Assembly (NCBI GenBank): GCA_963930645.1
Contig: OZ005652.1
Coordinates: forward strand, 263,515,356-263,579,355
From: Salticus scenicus
Lineage: Eukaryota > Arthropoda > Arachnida > Araneae > Salticidae
DNA: 64,000 nt
Direction: 5' to 3'
Made by a program: the position numbers and the translations under genes. Shown in pieces: positions 10,976 to 21,059 of the stretch. The notes beneath the pieces are model-generated. The model was not told the origin of the DNA. It searched no databases and saw only the letters and a program-made list of their open reading frames with translations. Every line of letters begins with the position of its first letter. Positions within the stretch are counted from its first letter, which is position 1.

Positions 10976-11284
10976 AAGTTTTACATGTTTTTCCATTACA
11001 TATTTCGTTTTCTATTTCATTACTTTCAGTGGAAGGATCTAAATTCATAACTGGGGTTTCAGTTAACAAGAGGCGTTTGCATGTCCGAGGTCAGTTGGTA
11101 CTTTTTTAAAGTGGGGGAATAATAAGCAAGTGCAGTTGGTAGTCACCCTCTTATTGTTTATAATGAAAAGTAAAAGAAAATATTTTAATTTAAATGGGTT
11201 AAACTAGATTGTCAATTTTTTTATTTTTTTACTTGTAATAAATACAGGAAGAAATAATAAGTTAATTCTATTTATATAGCGTGC

Positions 11285-11500
11285 AATTTTATATAATTTA
11301 ACCCTTTAAAATTTGATTCCTAAAAATAATCTAAGTTTTATAATTTTATGATTTTGCCTAAAAAAAATATAACTTCTGAAGAACTTTACATTTAACATAT
11401 GAATCGATAGATTCCGCCAAGGCAATAATTTAAACGGAAGCGTAGACGAGCAAACGTTCTCTCCCGATCCACTCCTCCTGTAATTACCAATATTTTATCT
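11285..11500 (-). repeat. Inverted copy of the repeat at 3340-3560 and 9545-9760
   Basis: Blocks such as taatttaaacggaag, cgtagacgagcaaac and gatccactcct are complements of blocks in the 1.44-kb duplicated segment, in inverted order. With the fold-back at 9772-10350 this suggests a larger inverted arrangement centred near 10.06 kb, later split by the minisatellite. Confidence 0.75.
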
Positions 11501-11559
11501 CAAGATTCTAAAATGATCAATTAGTATTTTTTTTTTTTTTTTTACCTTAAACAAATTAA

Positions 11560-13158
11560 CCCTCTCATGCATGCTTTATTTTATAATTGTCAAAAAAAAT
11601 TTTTTTACTTGCATTTTGCCTCAAAATGAGTCAAAATAAAGGTGAACATTTAAATAAAAAAAAAAAAAAAAAAAAAAAATTAAAGAAGTTACAAGCACAA
11701 CCTCAAATGAGGCTTACATGCATCTAAGGGTGCATTTCTGAGAAAAAATATTATTTTTCATTGAAGTCTTCAAAGCATTCTGGGCATAAATTAACGTTAC
11801 ATCGACAACAAGTATATCTTGTTTTACTTTTGCAAAGTTCATTTTTACATTTTAATGCAAATTTACCATCGGACTTCTTTGGATAGTGTTTTCCGTTATC
11901 GAATCTCAAGTCGTTTGCTACACTAGATAATTTCCTTTTCTTTATTGTTGATACAGTGGAATCAGAATTGCTACTGGATGGTCTACCCTTTTTCTTTGCC
12001 ATCAATGAGCTTCCTGTGTATACGAGACTTGATGCAATTCTGCTTTTGAATTCCAACAAATCGTTCGTTTCTGTTCCATCTTTTCTCCAAAGCAGCCAAG
12101 CATTGACTACAGCAACGTTCAACAGGTGGTAAAATATTCTCATATACTATAATTTATTCCTCTGGGAATGACGATAGAGTGCTACAAGGGAATCCATCAA
12201 ATCAACACCTCCCATATGAAGGTTATACATTTTTACTGCATTTGGCCTAGCTATTTCTATCAAAGATTTACTTGCATGAGAAAAACGTTTTGCTTTGTCC
12301 ATTGGTTGCACTCCAGCAAAAGATGAAACTACATGCACAAGATCTTTATCGACCCATCGAGTCACAGTTATGTTTTCTTCATTAGTAGTCACAGACACTG
12401 ACCCCTTACCTCATTTCAGAAGAGATTTAACATCCTTTAACTTATCATTTGTACATAGCATTCCATTAGATCGAATTGACAGACATAAATTACTTAATTA
12501 GTGATTAAATAATAATATAGTTTATAAACATGATCTCTCAATACATGAATCATGTTAAATATTACCAAATTAATTACATAATTAGCCATCTATGAATTAC
12601 ATATAAATGGAAATAAGCAAGTATTTATTATTAAGTGTATATGAATCACAATTGATTTAATAAACTAAGCATTAGCTCCTCCAATAAGAAAATTTCTAGC
12701 ACTCCTACTCATCATAGCATCAAAAACCTCAAATGAGGCTTGCATGCAGTCAAAGCTGTTAGCTACCATAACTGCATAACCTCATTTGAGGTTCTCAATA
12801 AAAATAGCTTTATTTTAGCTAATAAATTGTTAATAACTCATAAGTTTTTGTTCATTATAGTAAAAATAATGTAGAAAACAGGAAATATTTTTACTTACTT
12901 GATATTTGCAAATAAAGTGCAGAAATGGTCTTCATAAATCGGTTGTTCTGTGACTTCTAACGCTGGTACAAAATGGCTACTTTTAAGTGATCAGAATAAA
13001 CTGCATAGCTAGTGCTGACATCTTTTGCTGCATTTTACAAGCTTTCCTTGTTATCATAGTGGAATACAGTACAATTGAGAATCCATATTATTTGAAATAC
13101 CATTTATTTCGGGGTGGTTTCCTAGTAGCCTCATATGAGGTTTTCATGCATGAGAGGG
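11560..13158. mobile_element. piggyBac-family element, internally deleted
   Basis: TTAA flanks both ends (11556-11559 and 13159-13162). The terminal inverted repeats read ccctctcatgcatg and catgcatgagaggg, with the CCC start usual for piggyBac. A 12-bp palindrome, cctcaWatgagg or its equivalent, occurs four times inside (11701, 12727, 12780, 13129), three of them near gcatgca-like sequence. It carries only the C-terminal third of a transposase on the minus strand. Confidence 0.9.
11751..12500 (-). pseudogene. piggyBac transposase (DDE_Tnp_1_7) C-terminal remnant
   Basis: Read from 12500 downward, IRSNGMLCTNDKLKDVKSLL is followed by a TGA stop (near 12413). Then come VTRWVDKDLVHVVSSFAGV and the MGGVDLMDSLVALYR block that carries the third catalytic Asp of piggyBac transposases. 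After a second small break near 12145 the frame continues with FYHLLNVAVVNAWLLWRKD. It ends in a cysteine-rich zinc-binding domain (CKNELCKS, YTCCRCNVNLCPECF). The N-terminal two thirds and two catalytic acids are missing. It lies inside the TTAA-flanked element and is not functional. Confidence 0.88.
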
Positions 13159-13339
13159 TTAAAAAGATGTCAATACTCACCTTGTTTTCACTTCATCTTA
13201 TACTATTGAGCGAGCAAGATTTGCATATAAATATATGTATGTATATATCACTGTTCTCGAAAATGATGGCTCGGACAGTCACGTGATTCGACACAAAGGT
13301 GCCTCCTGAGCGGTCCTTGTGCACCTCAAAGCCCGATTT

Positions 13340-13650
13340 TTGAATTTTCGATTAGTTTTCTTTTAATTAGTTAAAATATGAAAATAATAACCTCATAATA
13401 GCTCTAAAATTAGCCATTTAAATTTTATCCACAATTTAATTGTTGCCAAAAAATTTTAAGAGTTCATTTTTTTTCGACAGGAAAATAAATACATTTACTT
13501 AAATGTAAGCAATAAAAAATTAAAAAAACAAAAAAAAAATGCATCTCACAAATATTGACGTCATTATAACTTTAAAAATTTTATACACATTGATAAAGTG
13601 CTAATATATGTTGTATTTTTTTTTTTTTTTAACTACTGTTTTTTGTATTT
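13340..13650 (+). repeat. Dispersed repeat, also at 57590-57960
   Basis: Shared blocks include gttttcttttaatta, tttaattgttgccaaaaaa, gagttcatttt and aaaataaatacattta, in the same order as at 57600-57780. No coding capacity or termini could be fixed. Confidence 0.7.
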
Positions 13651-14725
13651 TTACTGTCAAGTTATTAAAAAAACTGCCCATGACATCATATTCGACTGCC
13701 TAGCGTTTCACTCTAAACTCTATGAACCATAAATTTATTTCATCAGTTTTATTTATAGATTCTCCTGAGCGATTTTTTAAATTTTGGTGTTGAAGCACAC
13801 CGAACAGTTTTTTCCAAGAAGTTTAATTTAGCAAGAGCCATTTTAATCTAGGTAGAGCATCAAAAATATAAATAAATTATAAAATATCACAAAAAGAAAA
13901 AAATATATATATGTGGTTTCCAGTGGGTTGTGGGCGTTTAAGAATTTTAAGAACAATACTAATTCTATTATTTACTAATTACTTGAAATTTAATAAAGAA
14001 AGTTAAAATATATTACAATATTTACAGGAATGCTGATGAGCATTAAAATTGATTATCCAAAGTGAATTTAACAGTTCGTCAAATTAATCATAATTTGTCA
14101 CATAAATAAATCACCTAGTACTTCAATAAATACGTTGAACATGAAAATCGAAGTTTATAAACAAACACTGCGCCCGTCTAGTGTGCAGCTTCGTCAAACT
14201 CTCCGTCGAAACTCGAAAAACAAAGTTATCAAATACAGGCATTGCATCCGTCAAGTATACAAGCTCCGTCGAAACTGAATCTCATTCCTCCGACGCTCTT
14301 AGCAGCAGCCCGTTCAGGAAGTAGCGCCATTCACGTCATAAGCACGCACTTCCTTTAATATTCTGAGTACTCCGTCACATGATCAGCTAGCTAGGATTCA
14401 GCAGCCGAGGGAAGCAAGGTTAGGGGAAAAGAAAGATCTTGCTACTATATATATGAAATAGTAGTCACATAAAATATCTATTTTTATCCAAGTAGATAAT
14501 TTTATAGAAAAAAATGTAGTTATAAAAATAGAAAACTTATTTCAGCAAGCGTATTTTAAACCTAAAAACCATTAAAAATATAAACAGAATATGAAGGATT
14601 TCTATATATTAATTAAAAGATGTGCGATAGAAGTATTAGCAAAATAGGCTTCCCCTTTTAATACAAGAAATTATACAAAAAAAAAAACCATCGCTACTAT
14701 GGCGACAAAAATTCAAAAGCCGCTA
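13651..14725. other. Intergenic DNA without recognisable gene
   Basis: The sequence is AT-rich with a less AT-rich patch at 14170-14410. Two related short motifs there (cgtcaaactctccgtcgaaactc near 14195 split by variation, and ctccgtcgaaactg near 14262) hint at a degenerate tandem pair. No coding frame. Confidence 0.4.
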
Positions 14726-14908
14726 AAGCCCTGGTTTTTAAGAAGCAAACGTCAACGTTTTCGACAACGCGACGCTCCAATCAGAGTCTATCGATATCAA
14801 TGTTGGCGTTGAAACCGCAGAACAGAGCATCGTGACGCATGCGCAAATTGAAAATCTCAAGGCCGACTACGTTGACGTTATCGTTTTGTGTTCTTAAAAA
14901 CCAAGGCT
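14726..14908. mobile_element. PIF/Harbinger-type MITE (183 bp)
   Basis: The termini agccctggtttttaagaa and ttcttaaaaaccaaggct are inverted repeats, and taa is present on both sides (14723-14725 and 14909-14911). A 3-bp TWA target duplication is characteristic of PIF/Harbinger. The inside is GC-richer than the flanks and non-coding. Confidence 0.8.
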
Positions 14909-15239
14909 TAAGGGAGAGATATAATGAAGTTGTGTTGCACAGTAATGTTTATTTATTTTTTTACATACTAATCACTACGCTAATTTAACATACAAATAAA
15001 TCAGCTGCTGTGTGTGACTGCATTTGCATGCTGCCAGGCAGAAATATTTGTTTAATTCAAATTAATATTTCAATAACTAAATAAAAATATGTTTAATGGA
15101 AAATATATATAACTATAAAAACTTTAGTTGTTTAAAATACAGCAGAAATAGTGCTCGTAGCATATTGTTACAAGGGAAGTCTTTTTCCTGCATCAATTGT
15201 ACAGTTGCAATGAAAGTAGTTTTCCAGGCAAAGTGAAGA

Positions 15240-15927
15240 TAAAAGGGCAGTTTATTTAGTTCCAGTGGGGTGAGCCTTGGCGACAAACTTGGCAAGTGGA
15301 TGATGAAATTTGGCGGCGAAAAATGGTAGTTTTGTGTTCCCGAAGTTTTGAAGCTCTCCGACACACGGGTGCATAGAACTCGAGCTTTCCATGGGATTCT
15401 CAATGGAATCATCGCCAAAAGTTATAAATAGGTGCAAGTTGGATTTCTGCAAAAGAGTATGTAGTCACTGTGATTCAGAGTTATTCAGAGGTATATTCTG
15501 AGTGATCGCACTTTAGGGATTGACTAAGTGAGTGGATATTTTTCGGGAGCTATCGAAAATTTCTGCTCTTGAGTATTTGATGTTATTTGCTTTAATCCTG
15601 TGAACAAGTGACTATTTTTTGGACTTTTCCAGAACATTCATCGAATAGTGACTTTTGCTGTACGAGTAGCAGCTTCAACTGTTTCCAGAATATTCGAAGA
15701 ATTAACACTACTATTGGACTGTTCTCGAGAATATTCGTTTTAATAATAGTTTTATTGCACAGATTTGAGAAATTCAAAAAATGTTTGATATTGCCAAGGA
15801 TGTCCCATACTAAAGCTGTGACGAAAATAGTCGTCAATCGAAATATATTTATTTAAACATTTCTGTTATTCAATTAAAAAGAAATTATTTAAACATAGTG
15901 CCCAGCGAAGCGGGCAAAGCCTGCTAG
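15240..15927 (+). mobile_element. Helitron-like non-autonomous element (3' end defined)
   Basis: The sequence ends in a GC-rich short inverted motif (gcccagcgaagcgggc) followed by aaagcctgctag and then T. This matches the usual Helitron 3' terminus, a small hairpin followed by CTRR and insertion before T. A TATA-like tataaatag lies at 15424. The left boundary is uncertain. A related weaker end lies at about 27060-27106 (tagtgaccagtgaagcagg). The short frames inside are not convincing as genes. Confidence 0.5.
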
Positions 15928-15969
15928 TATATCAATAAATAAGACTTGTATAATTGATTTTACTTTACT

Positions 15970-16190
15970 CACGTAATAATGGTATCCAGTGAAAACAATA
16001 GAAAAACAAAATTCTGTTACAGAAATAACAAAATTAGTCAAATATATAAGTTATGTATTTATCCACAAATTGAGCAAGACTGTCTTGCTTTTGCCTCCAA
16101 GGTAGTAGCACGTGTTTTTTGCACTTGGAAGAAGATGGGTCCTTTCAAAACCGGTAGTGTTTTCATTAATTTTGTGGTGTGAAGAATTTT
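15970..16190 (+). repeat. Fragment related to the palindromic repeat at 41939-42127
   Basis: Blocks gcaagactgtcttgctttt, gtagtagcacgtgttttttgc and cctttcaaaaccggt match the complement of 42000-42090. Here they occur as a single arm, not as a palindrome, and the CTGATGA box is lost. Confidence 0.6.
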
Positions 16191-16930
16191 TTTAAATTTA
16201 AGTATCCGTTATACACCAGTTCTTTAATTTATCATTGTGAAAATATAAAGTGGCAGCTAAAGTCCATCCCCACTCTTTTAATTGCAAAACGCTTCAGCAG
16301 CTATAGTCATAAAAGTGATGTGTAGGTATATTAAAGTGACTATGTGCTAAGAGATGGGACCGTTTACATCGCCACTTGTTGGAAAACAACAGAATTACCG
16401 TTTCTATTTCCAAAATAGTATGAGATAGAGAAAGAAAGTAAATTACAAAGTTGTAGAACGTCGTCGATTGAAAAGACAACTTATAGACATAAATGCTAAA
16501 TAAAAACCGCTTTGTTTGTTTGCAGTTTCCTGCATTATAAAATAAAGAAAAGATCTCTGGGAAAAAAAAAAGAAGAAATCAATTACTCCCTTTTTTTTTT
16601 TTTTTTGAGAGATGAGGGGGGGGGGGGTCATTGCTTTAGAAGGTCCTATTACAATATCATTAATATCTCTAAACCAGGGATGTTTATCGTTATATCTCTT
16701 CTAGTTATGTCTGTTTTAATTTATCAAAGATATACTTTGTAACATTTTCTGAGTCTCATTTGATAATTTTGTACAAATAACGGAGTATTATCACTTCATT
16801 TGTAGCTATACAAATTTGTATACATATTTGTAGCTTTTGAAATTTTATATTCCATACATTTATTGATGTCATAATTACTCGTTTAAGAATTGGGCATTCA
16901 AGGATCACACATAAATATTTACTACTTTGA

Positions 16931-17128
16931 CAACACGAACCTGACTGTCTGAAATGTCATTTCTGTGTGCTTACAATTCGCCATTTGCTCACTGACTGTC
17001 CTTGTCTTCGTCATCTGTATAGACATTACTTTAATTCTTCACCCAATCTGACAAGCCTTTTAGGTGCAAATCCTCATTATCACTTGACAAATTTTTTGAA
17101 AGAGGCTGGGTTTTACTTCAACATCTGA
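16931..17128 (+). pseudogene. Non-LTR retrotransposon ORF2, C-terminal cysteine-rich end
   Basis: The open stretch reads PDCLKCHFCVLTIRHLLTDC then PCLRHLYRHYF, followed by GANPHYHLTNFLKEAGFYF and a stop at 17126-17128. The spaced Cys/His block and the closing LTNFLKEAGF pattern resemble the C-terminus of Jockey/I-group reverse transcriptases downstream of the RT domain. Only this tail is present; the endonuclease and RT domains are missing. The following ~240 bp to about 17366 end in a ccaaccaacc tail and look like the element's 3' UTR, as expected for a 5'-truncated copy. Confidence 0.65.
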
Positions 17129-17496
17129 TTTTATTCTTTACAATGTTCATCCCATTTTACATCTGTTTTTTATTGTATACACTGTTTTTATTATTTTTTA
17201 TTTTATCTTGTATGTACTTTTGCTTGTTTTTTCTACTGAGTTTTTTAAATGACATTCTGGATGGGTAAACCCATCCAGAAGATACTTTTTCTTTTACCTG
17301 TTTGTTTGGTGCAGCATGTCCTACCTTGGATCTTGCGCCAAAAAAGCCATTCAACCAACCAACCATACATTTATTGACATTGGATACTCTTATTCAATGT
17401 GCATCACAAATAATGCGCATCCGTTCTTTACATTTCTTAAGCATTACTCTGTCTTATGCATATATATGGTAGGGAAAATATTGTTTTTGGATTAAA

Positions 17497-18640
17497 TTTT
17501 AAAAATTGAGATTTTGTTATATTTACATGCTTTGAAGCCCTCTGAATCCAAAAAACAGGTTTTTAGCAGTTTGTCTGTGTGCATGTTATCAGCATATCTC
17601 AAGAACAAATAACAGCAGGATGTCCAAACTTGGTATTCTAAATCTGTATCATATAGAGATGCTACACTAAACTTTTCGTTGAGATTAAGCATATCGTTCG
17701 TGTATAGGGACATCCAAGGGAATTCAAATACATTATGGGGGAAATTGCAAGTAGTAGAGTTTAACGTCTGTAGACTGCATTAAACCAAATGAAACGAATA
17801 TATATTTTTTTGGCATGAAAGCATGTTTCATGTATATATCATGAAAATCATTCACCATTCATTGACATGGTTACACAAAATACCTAGAATATAGTGGGAT
17901 AATACTTGGAAATTCATGGAAATGCATTTCAGGCTGTGTTTTGTTATTATTATTTAAATACACAATGCGGTTTGTATATAATTTTTAGAAGATGTACAGG
18001 GCTGCCAATAGTTAACCGAAAACATTCTTTTTTATTGAATGTAATTAGTGGAAGAGTTTTACTATAATATTTTACCATGTTCAGGAAAATTGCTCAGAAA
18101 TTAAATTCCTCATTCCCATGTGGAAAACAAAATATTTTTAAAACTAAATATTTAGAGTTTCTTTTTTGCATATTGACACATTTTAATATTGAAGTCATGT
18201 TTTTAATATTTAATTTTTGTCCATGGCCTTTATCAGAATAACTTAAAAACAAATAATTTCAGGCAATTCAAATGTTGTATTTTGAAGTTAATATAAATAA
18301 GGTTGTTACTTGAAAAGTTTGATTAAGATTCATCAGTTTTAAGGAATGGGGTGCAAGTTGACCGAATAATTTGAAATGAACATTTAAGTTTAATAACAGC
18401 ATTTGAATTCTCTTTAAATGTAAGTACAGTATTAAAATGGGGGGGAGGGGGACAGGAGGACGGTAGTTTCCCTCATACACATTTATTTGTCAAATGAAGC
18501 TTTTACGAAGTCTATTTTAAATTGTTTTTAACAAACGTTTATATAACAGCATTTGTTATATTATCCCTTACTGTCCAATTTGCCGTTATGGTCTTGAATT
18601 TTAGGGTAAGAGAAAGTCGTGCGAGTGCCACAGCAAATTA
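17497..18640 (+). mobile_element. Copy of the gggtaagagaaagt-ended repeat (family X), reverse orientation
   Basis: The left part (tatatttacatgc..., agtttaacgtctgtagactg, ccaaatgaaacgaatatat) is the complement of 26230-26560. The right end reads gggtaagagaaagtcgtgcg, the complement of the family start at 25727 and 59152. The middle is diverged and holds unique sequence, including a G-rich run near 18440. No protein was identified. Confidence 0.65.
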
Positions 18641-19016
18641 TTTTTAATTTAATGTACATTGTAATGTACATTTCACAGACCTTTTCCCCCCCCTCATATT
18701 GCACTCTGGCAAGAAATGAAGGAATGTAACACAATTCAAAAATGCAGTATTTTAGAAAAAACATCCTAAATATAACGATAACGCAATGACTATCAATATA
18801 ATAAAAATGACAACTGCCTCTGAAGTGGATAATTTTCAGAATAAAGATGTAATTTTTCTTTCTTTTTTCACATTAGGACACTTTATACATATTTTTTAGT
18901 AACATAACTCAACTTACTGTTTTTGAATTGTGTTATTTTTCTTGCCTGGGTGCGATATGTGAAGCTGCCTTCAAATGTCTTCCTATGTTCTGCGATATGA
19001 ATATATGTAACAAATT

Positions 19017-19588
19017 GCAGGTTAGTCCAGAACTGGATTTGGCGATTTTTCTTTAGTGATTATGGCGAAATGTCATTTTTGGAAGAGATTGCCATGTATT
19101 CCAAGTGTAAACAAAAGCAAAATGCGATTTTCAAAATGGCGCCATTTGTAACGTACAAAATTAATTAAGCCTATTTTTAATATTAATAAAACAAATATTT
19201 AAAATTAACTTACCTCACTATGCATGATAAAATATCTTTATAAATTTCGATACTTCAAGGGCGATTAATATGCTTAAATATATATATGTGTGCTTCTCAT
19301 ACATTTATACAATTTAAATGTTCTACACTTGCCGGTAAAATACAATTATATAAATTAGAATTACGTTTACCATTTCTCTTAATGATTTTTAGAACATACT
19401 TTTAAAAATAAGTTACTTTACATAGCATGAAAGGAAAAATGCATGAAATTCCGTATTTTACCAATCAGTAATATGCATCATACTACATTCACCTTCTCTT
19501 CCAAAAATAGGCCTATCTTTCTGTGAAGAATATTCGCAAACATCACCAAATCAGTGATAGATCGCCAAATGTGGTATGGATTTGATAG
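19017..19588. mobile_element. MITE, same family as 7834-8270
   Basis: The left end gcaggttagtccagaac and atttggcgatttt are mirrored, with mismatches, near 19558-19588 (gatcgccaaatgtgg). The interior shares long blocks with 7860-8060, including aatattaataaaacaaat. It is non-coding. Confidence 0.65.
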
Positions 19589-19725
19589 TAAAGTGTGGTT
19601 TATGGTAACCCTTGGAATGTTATGTACATGTACATAATAGATTGTCTCATTCAACTGATAAATTAACGATCCCTTATGAAAAATAGTATGGAAGGAAGCC
19701 CAATATTTTTTTTTTTTTCGTATTT

Positions 19726-20085
19726 TTGGAAGTTTGTTTTTATTATTTGCCTAAAATATACAGAAGTAAATTAGATCCTGTCGCGCATAAAGGTATTTTT
19801 ATTGGATACGCTGCTTATACTAAGAGATATAGAGTTTTTGATCCTCAAAAGAAAAGAGTTATAGAGATAAAACATGTAAAATTTTACGAATCCATTATGG
19901 GCATGGGCATAGATGGATCGAAAAATAATTTTCTCCATCGTACAAAATTTGACTCAGAGTTTGGTGACCTTGGTGAAGCTTCAGATTCGAGCCCTTCTGG
20001 AAAAATAACTGACTCCGATACGTATATGGCCAACAATTGGATCTCCCCCGCACTTAGGCAAAACCAAAACCACCACATTAGATGA
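19726..20085 (+). pseudogene. Ty1/Copia pol fragment (integrase C-terminal region)
   Basis: The block RSKLDPVAHKGIFIGYA followed by RYRVFDPQKKRVIEIKHVKF matches the conserved region downstream of the Copia integrase core, where the family reads roughly KLDPKA..G.F.GY...KGYR..D. About 120 residues are open, and the C-terminal half is a low-conservation linker. The DDE core, RT and LTRs are absent, so this is a dead fragment. The putative Met start is inside the original frame. A Penelope-like fragment follows within 60 bp. Confidence 0.8.
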
Positions 20086-20134
20086 TTTTATGTCATAAGT
20101 CCCGCCTCTCAATTCGGCGCTGGATAGAAAAGCT

Positions 20135-20440
20135 ATGGAGAGCTCGCCTACGTAGGTCGTTACATAGGTATGACGAAAAGGAAAATTAACATGCGTATAA
20201 AAGAACACATTAACGATATTAAATTTGGAAAGTACAATACAGCTTTAGCACAAACCCATAAAAACGAAAACATTAAAAGCGATTTTAAAAATGTAAAAAA
20301 ATTGCTAATTATAATAATCACAACTATGCTGTTTTCCGCGAAACCATCGAAATAATTGGTCAATCCAGTGCATGCAACCTGGACCAATCAACGGCAGCTG
20401 TTGATCCAACATGGCACCACCTCTTGGAGGAGATCCAATA
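20135..20440 (+). pseudogene. Penelope-like element, GIY-YIG endonuclease remnant
   Basis: From 20151 one frame reads YVGRYIGMTKRKINMRIKEH, with the YIG plus TKR.....RIKEH pattern of the GIY-YIG endonuclease at the C-terminus of Penelope-like Pol. It continues with FGKYNTALAQTH and a shift near 20335. The second frame (RETIEIIGQSSACNL, then WHHLLEEIQ and stop near 20438) fits the C-terminal end of such proteins. The reverse transcriptase is missing. This assignment rests on short motifs only. Confidence 0.65.
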
Positions 20441-21059
20441 GTCCAAAGAAAATTTTCACAGACTCAACACAGCACAGAGTAACTGGTGCTGAAGATGAGA
20501 GGGGGGGGGGGGCTAAAAGAAGGTACTTCACCATTAAGTTATGTCAATAAAGCTGAAGTAAGGTTTCGTTTTTTCTCTTAATAACACTTAGAAAACTTTC
20601 ATCTAAGAAGCAGATAAATTTGATAAAATAACAAAGAATATGACACTTCCAGCAGCGAAGAAAATTAAATGCATTTGAAATTATCAGATTCTACAGATTC
20701 CCATTCCAAGGGAATAGAATTTGATGAGGACCACTCTGTTGGTTGTGGAGAAGAATACAATATCATAAGTAGAATGAATGACTGGATAAAATTCATAAGA
20801 TGCTTGAAGTGATTCCATGAAACATGTACAAACTATCAAGACCTTCACCAAAAATGCAATACATTTTTGTGAAAAGTTAAGGATTTGAAATTATGCTTCA
20901 AATTCTTTTCATTGGAATTTTATTCACTCATTTTCCAAGATATAATTGCACCTTTACAAATAGCTATACATCTTCCATGATTAACTACACAAAATGTGTC
21001 ATTTTTTTGCTCTTTAAACTTTGTTTTTTCTTTCTTGAACTGGATGGCCATCTCTCCTT

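Noticed and set aside
10665..11069. Lys-rich short minus-strand proteins
   Set aside because: They are produced by T-runs and repeated units of the minisatellite.
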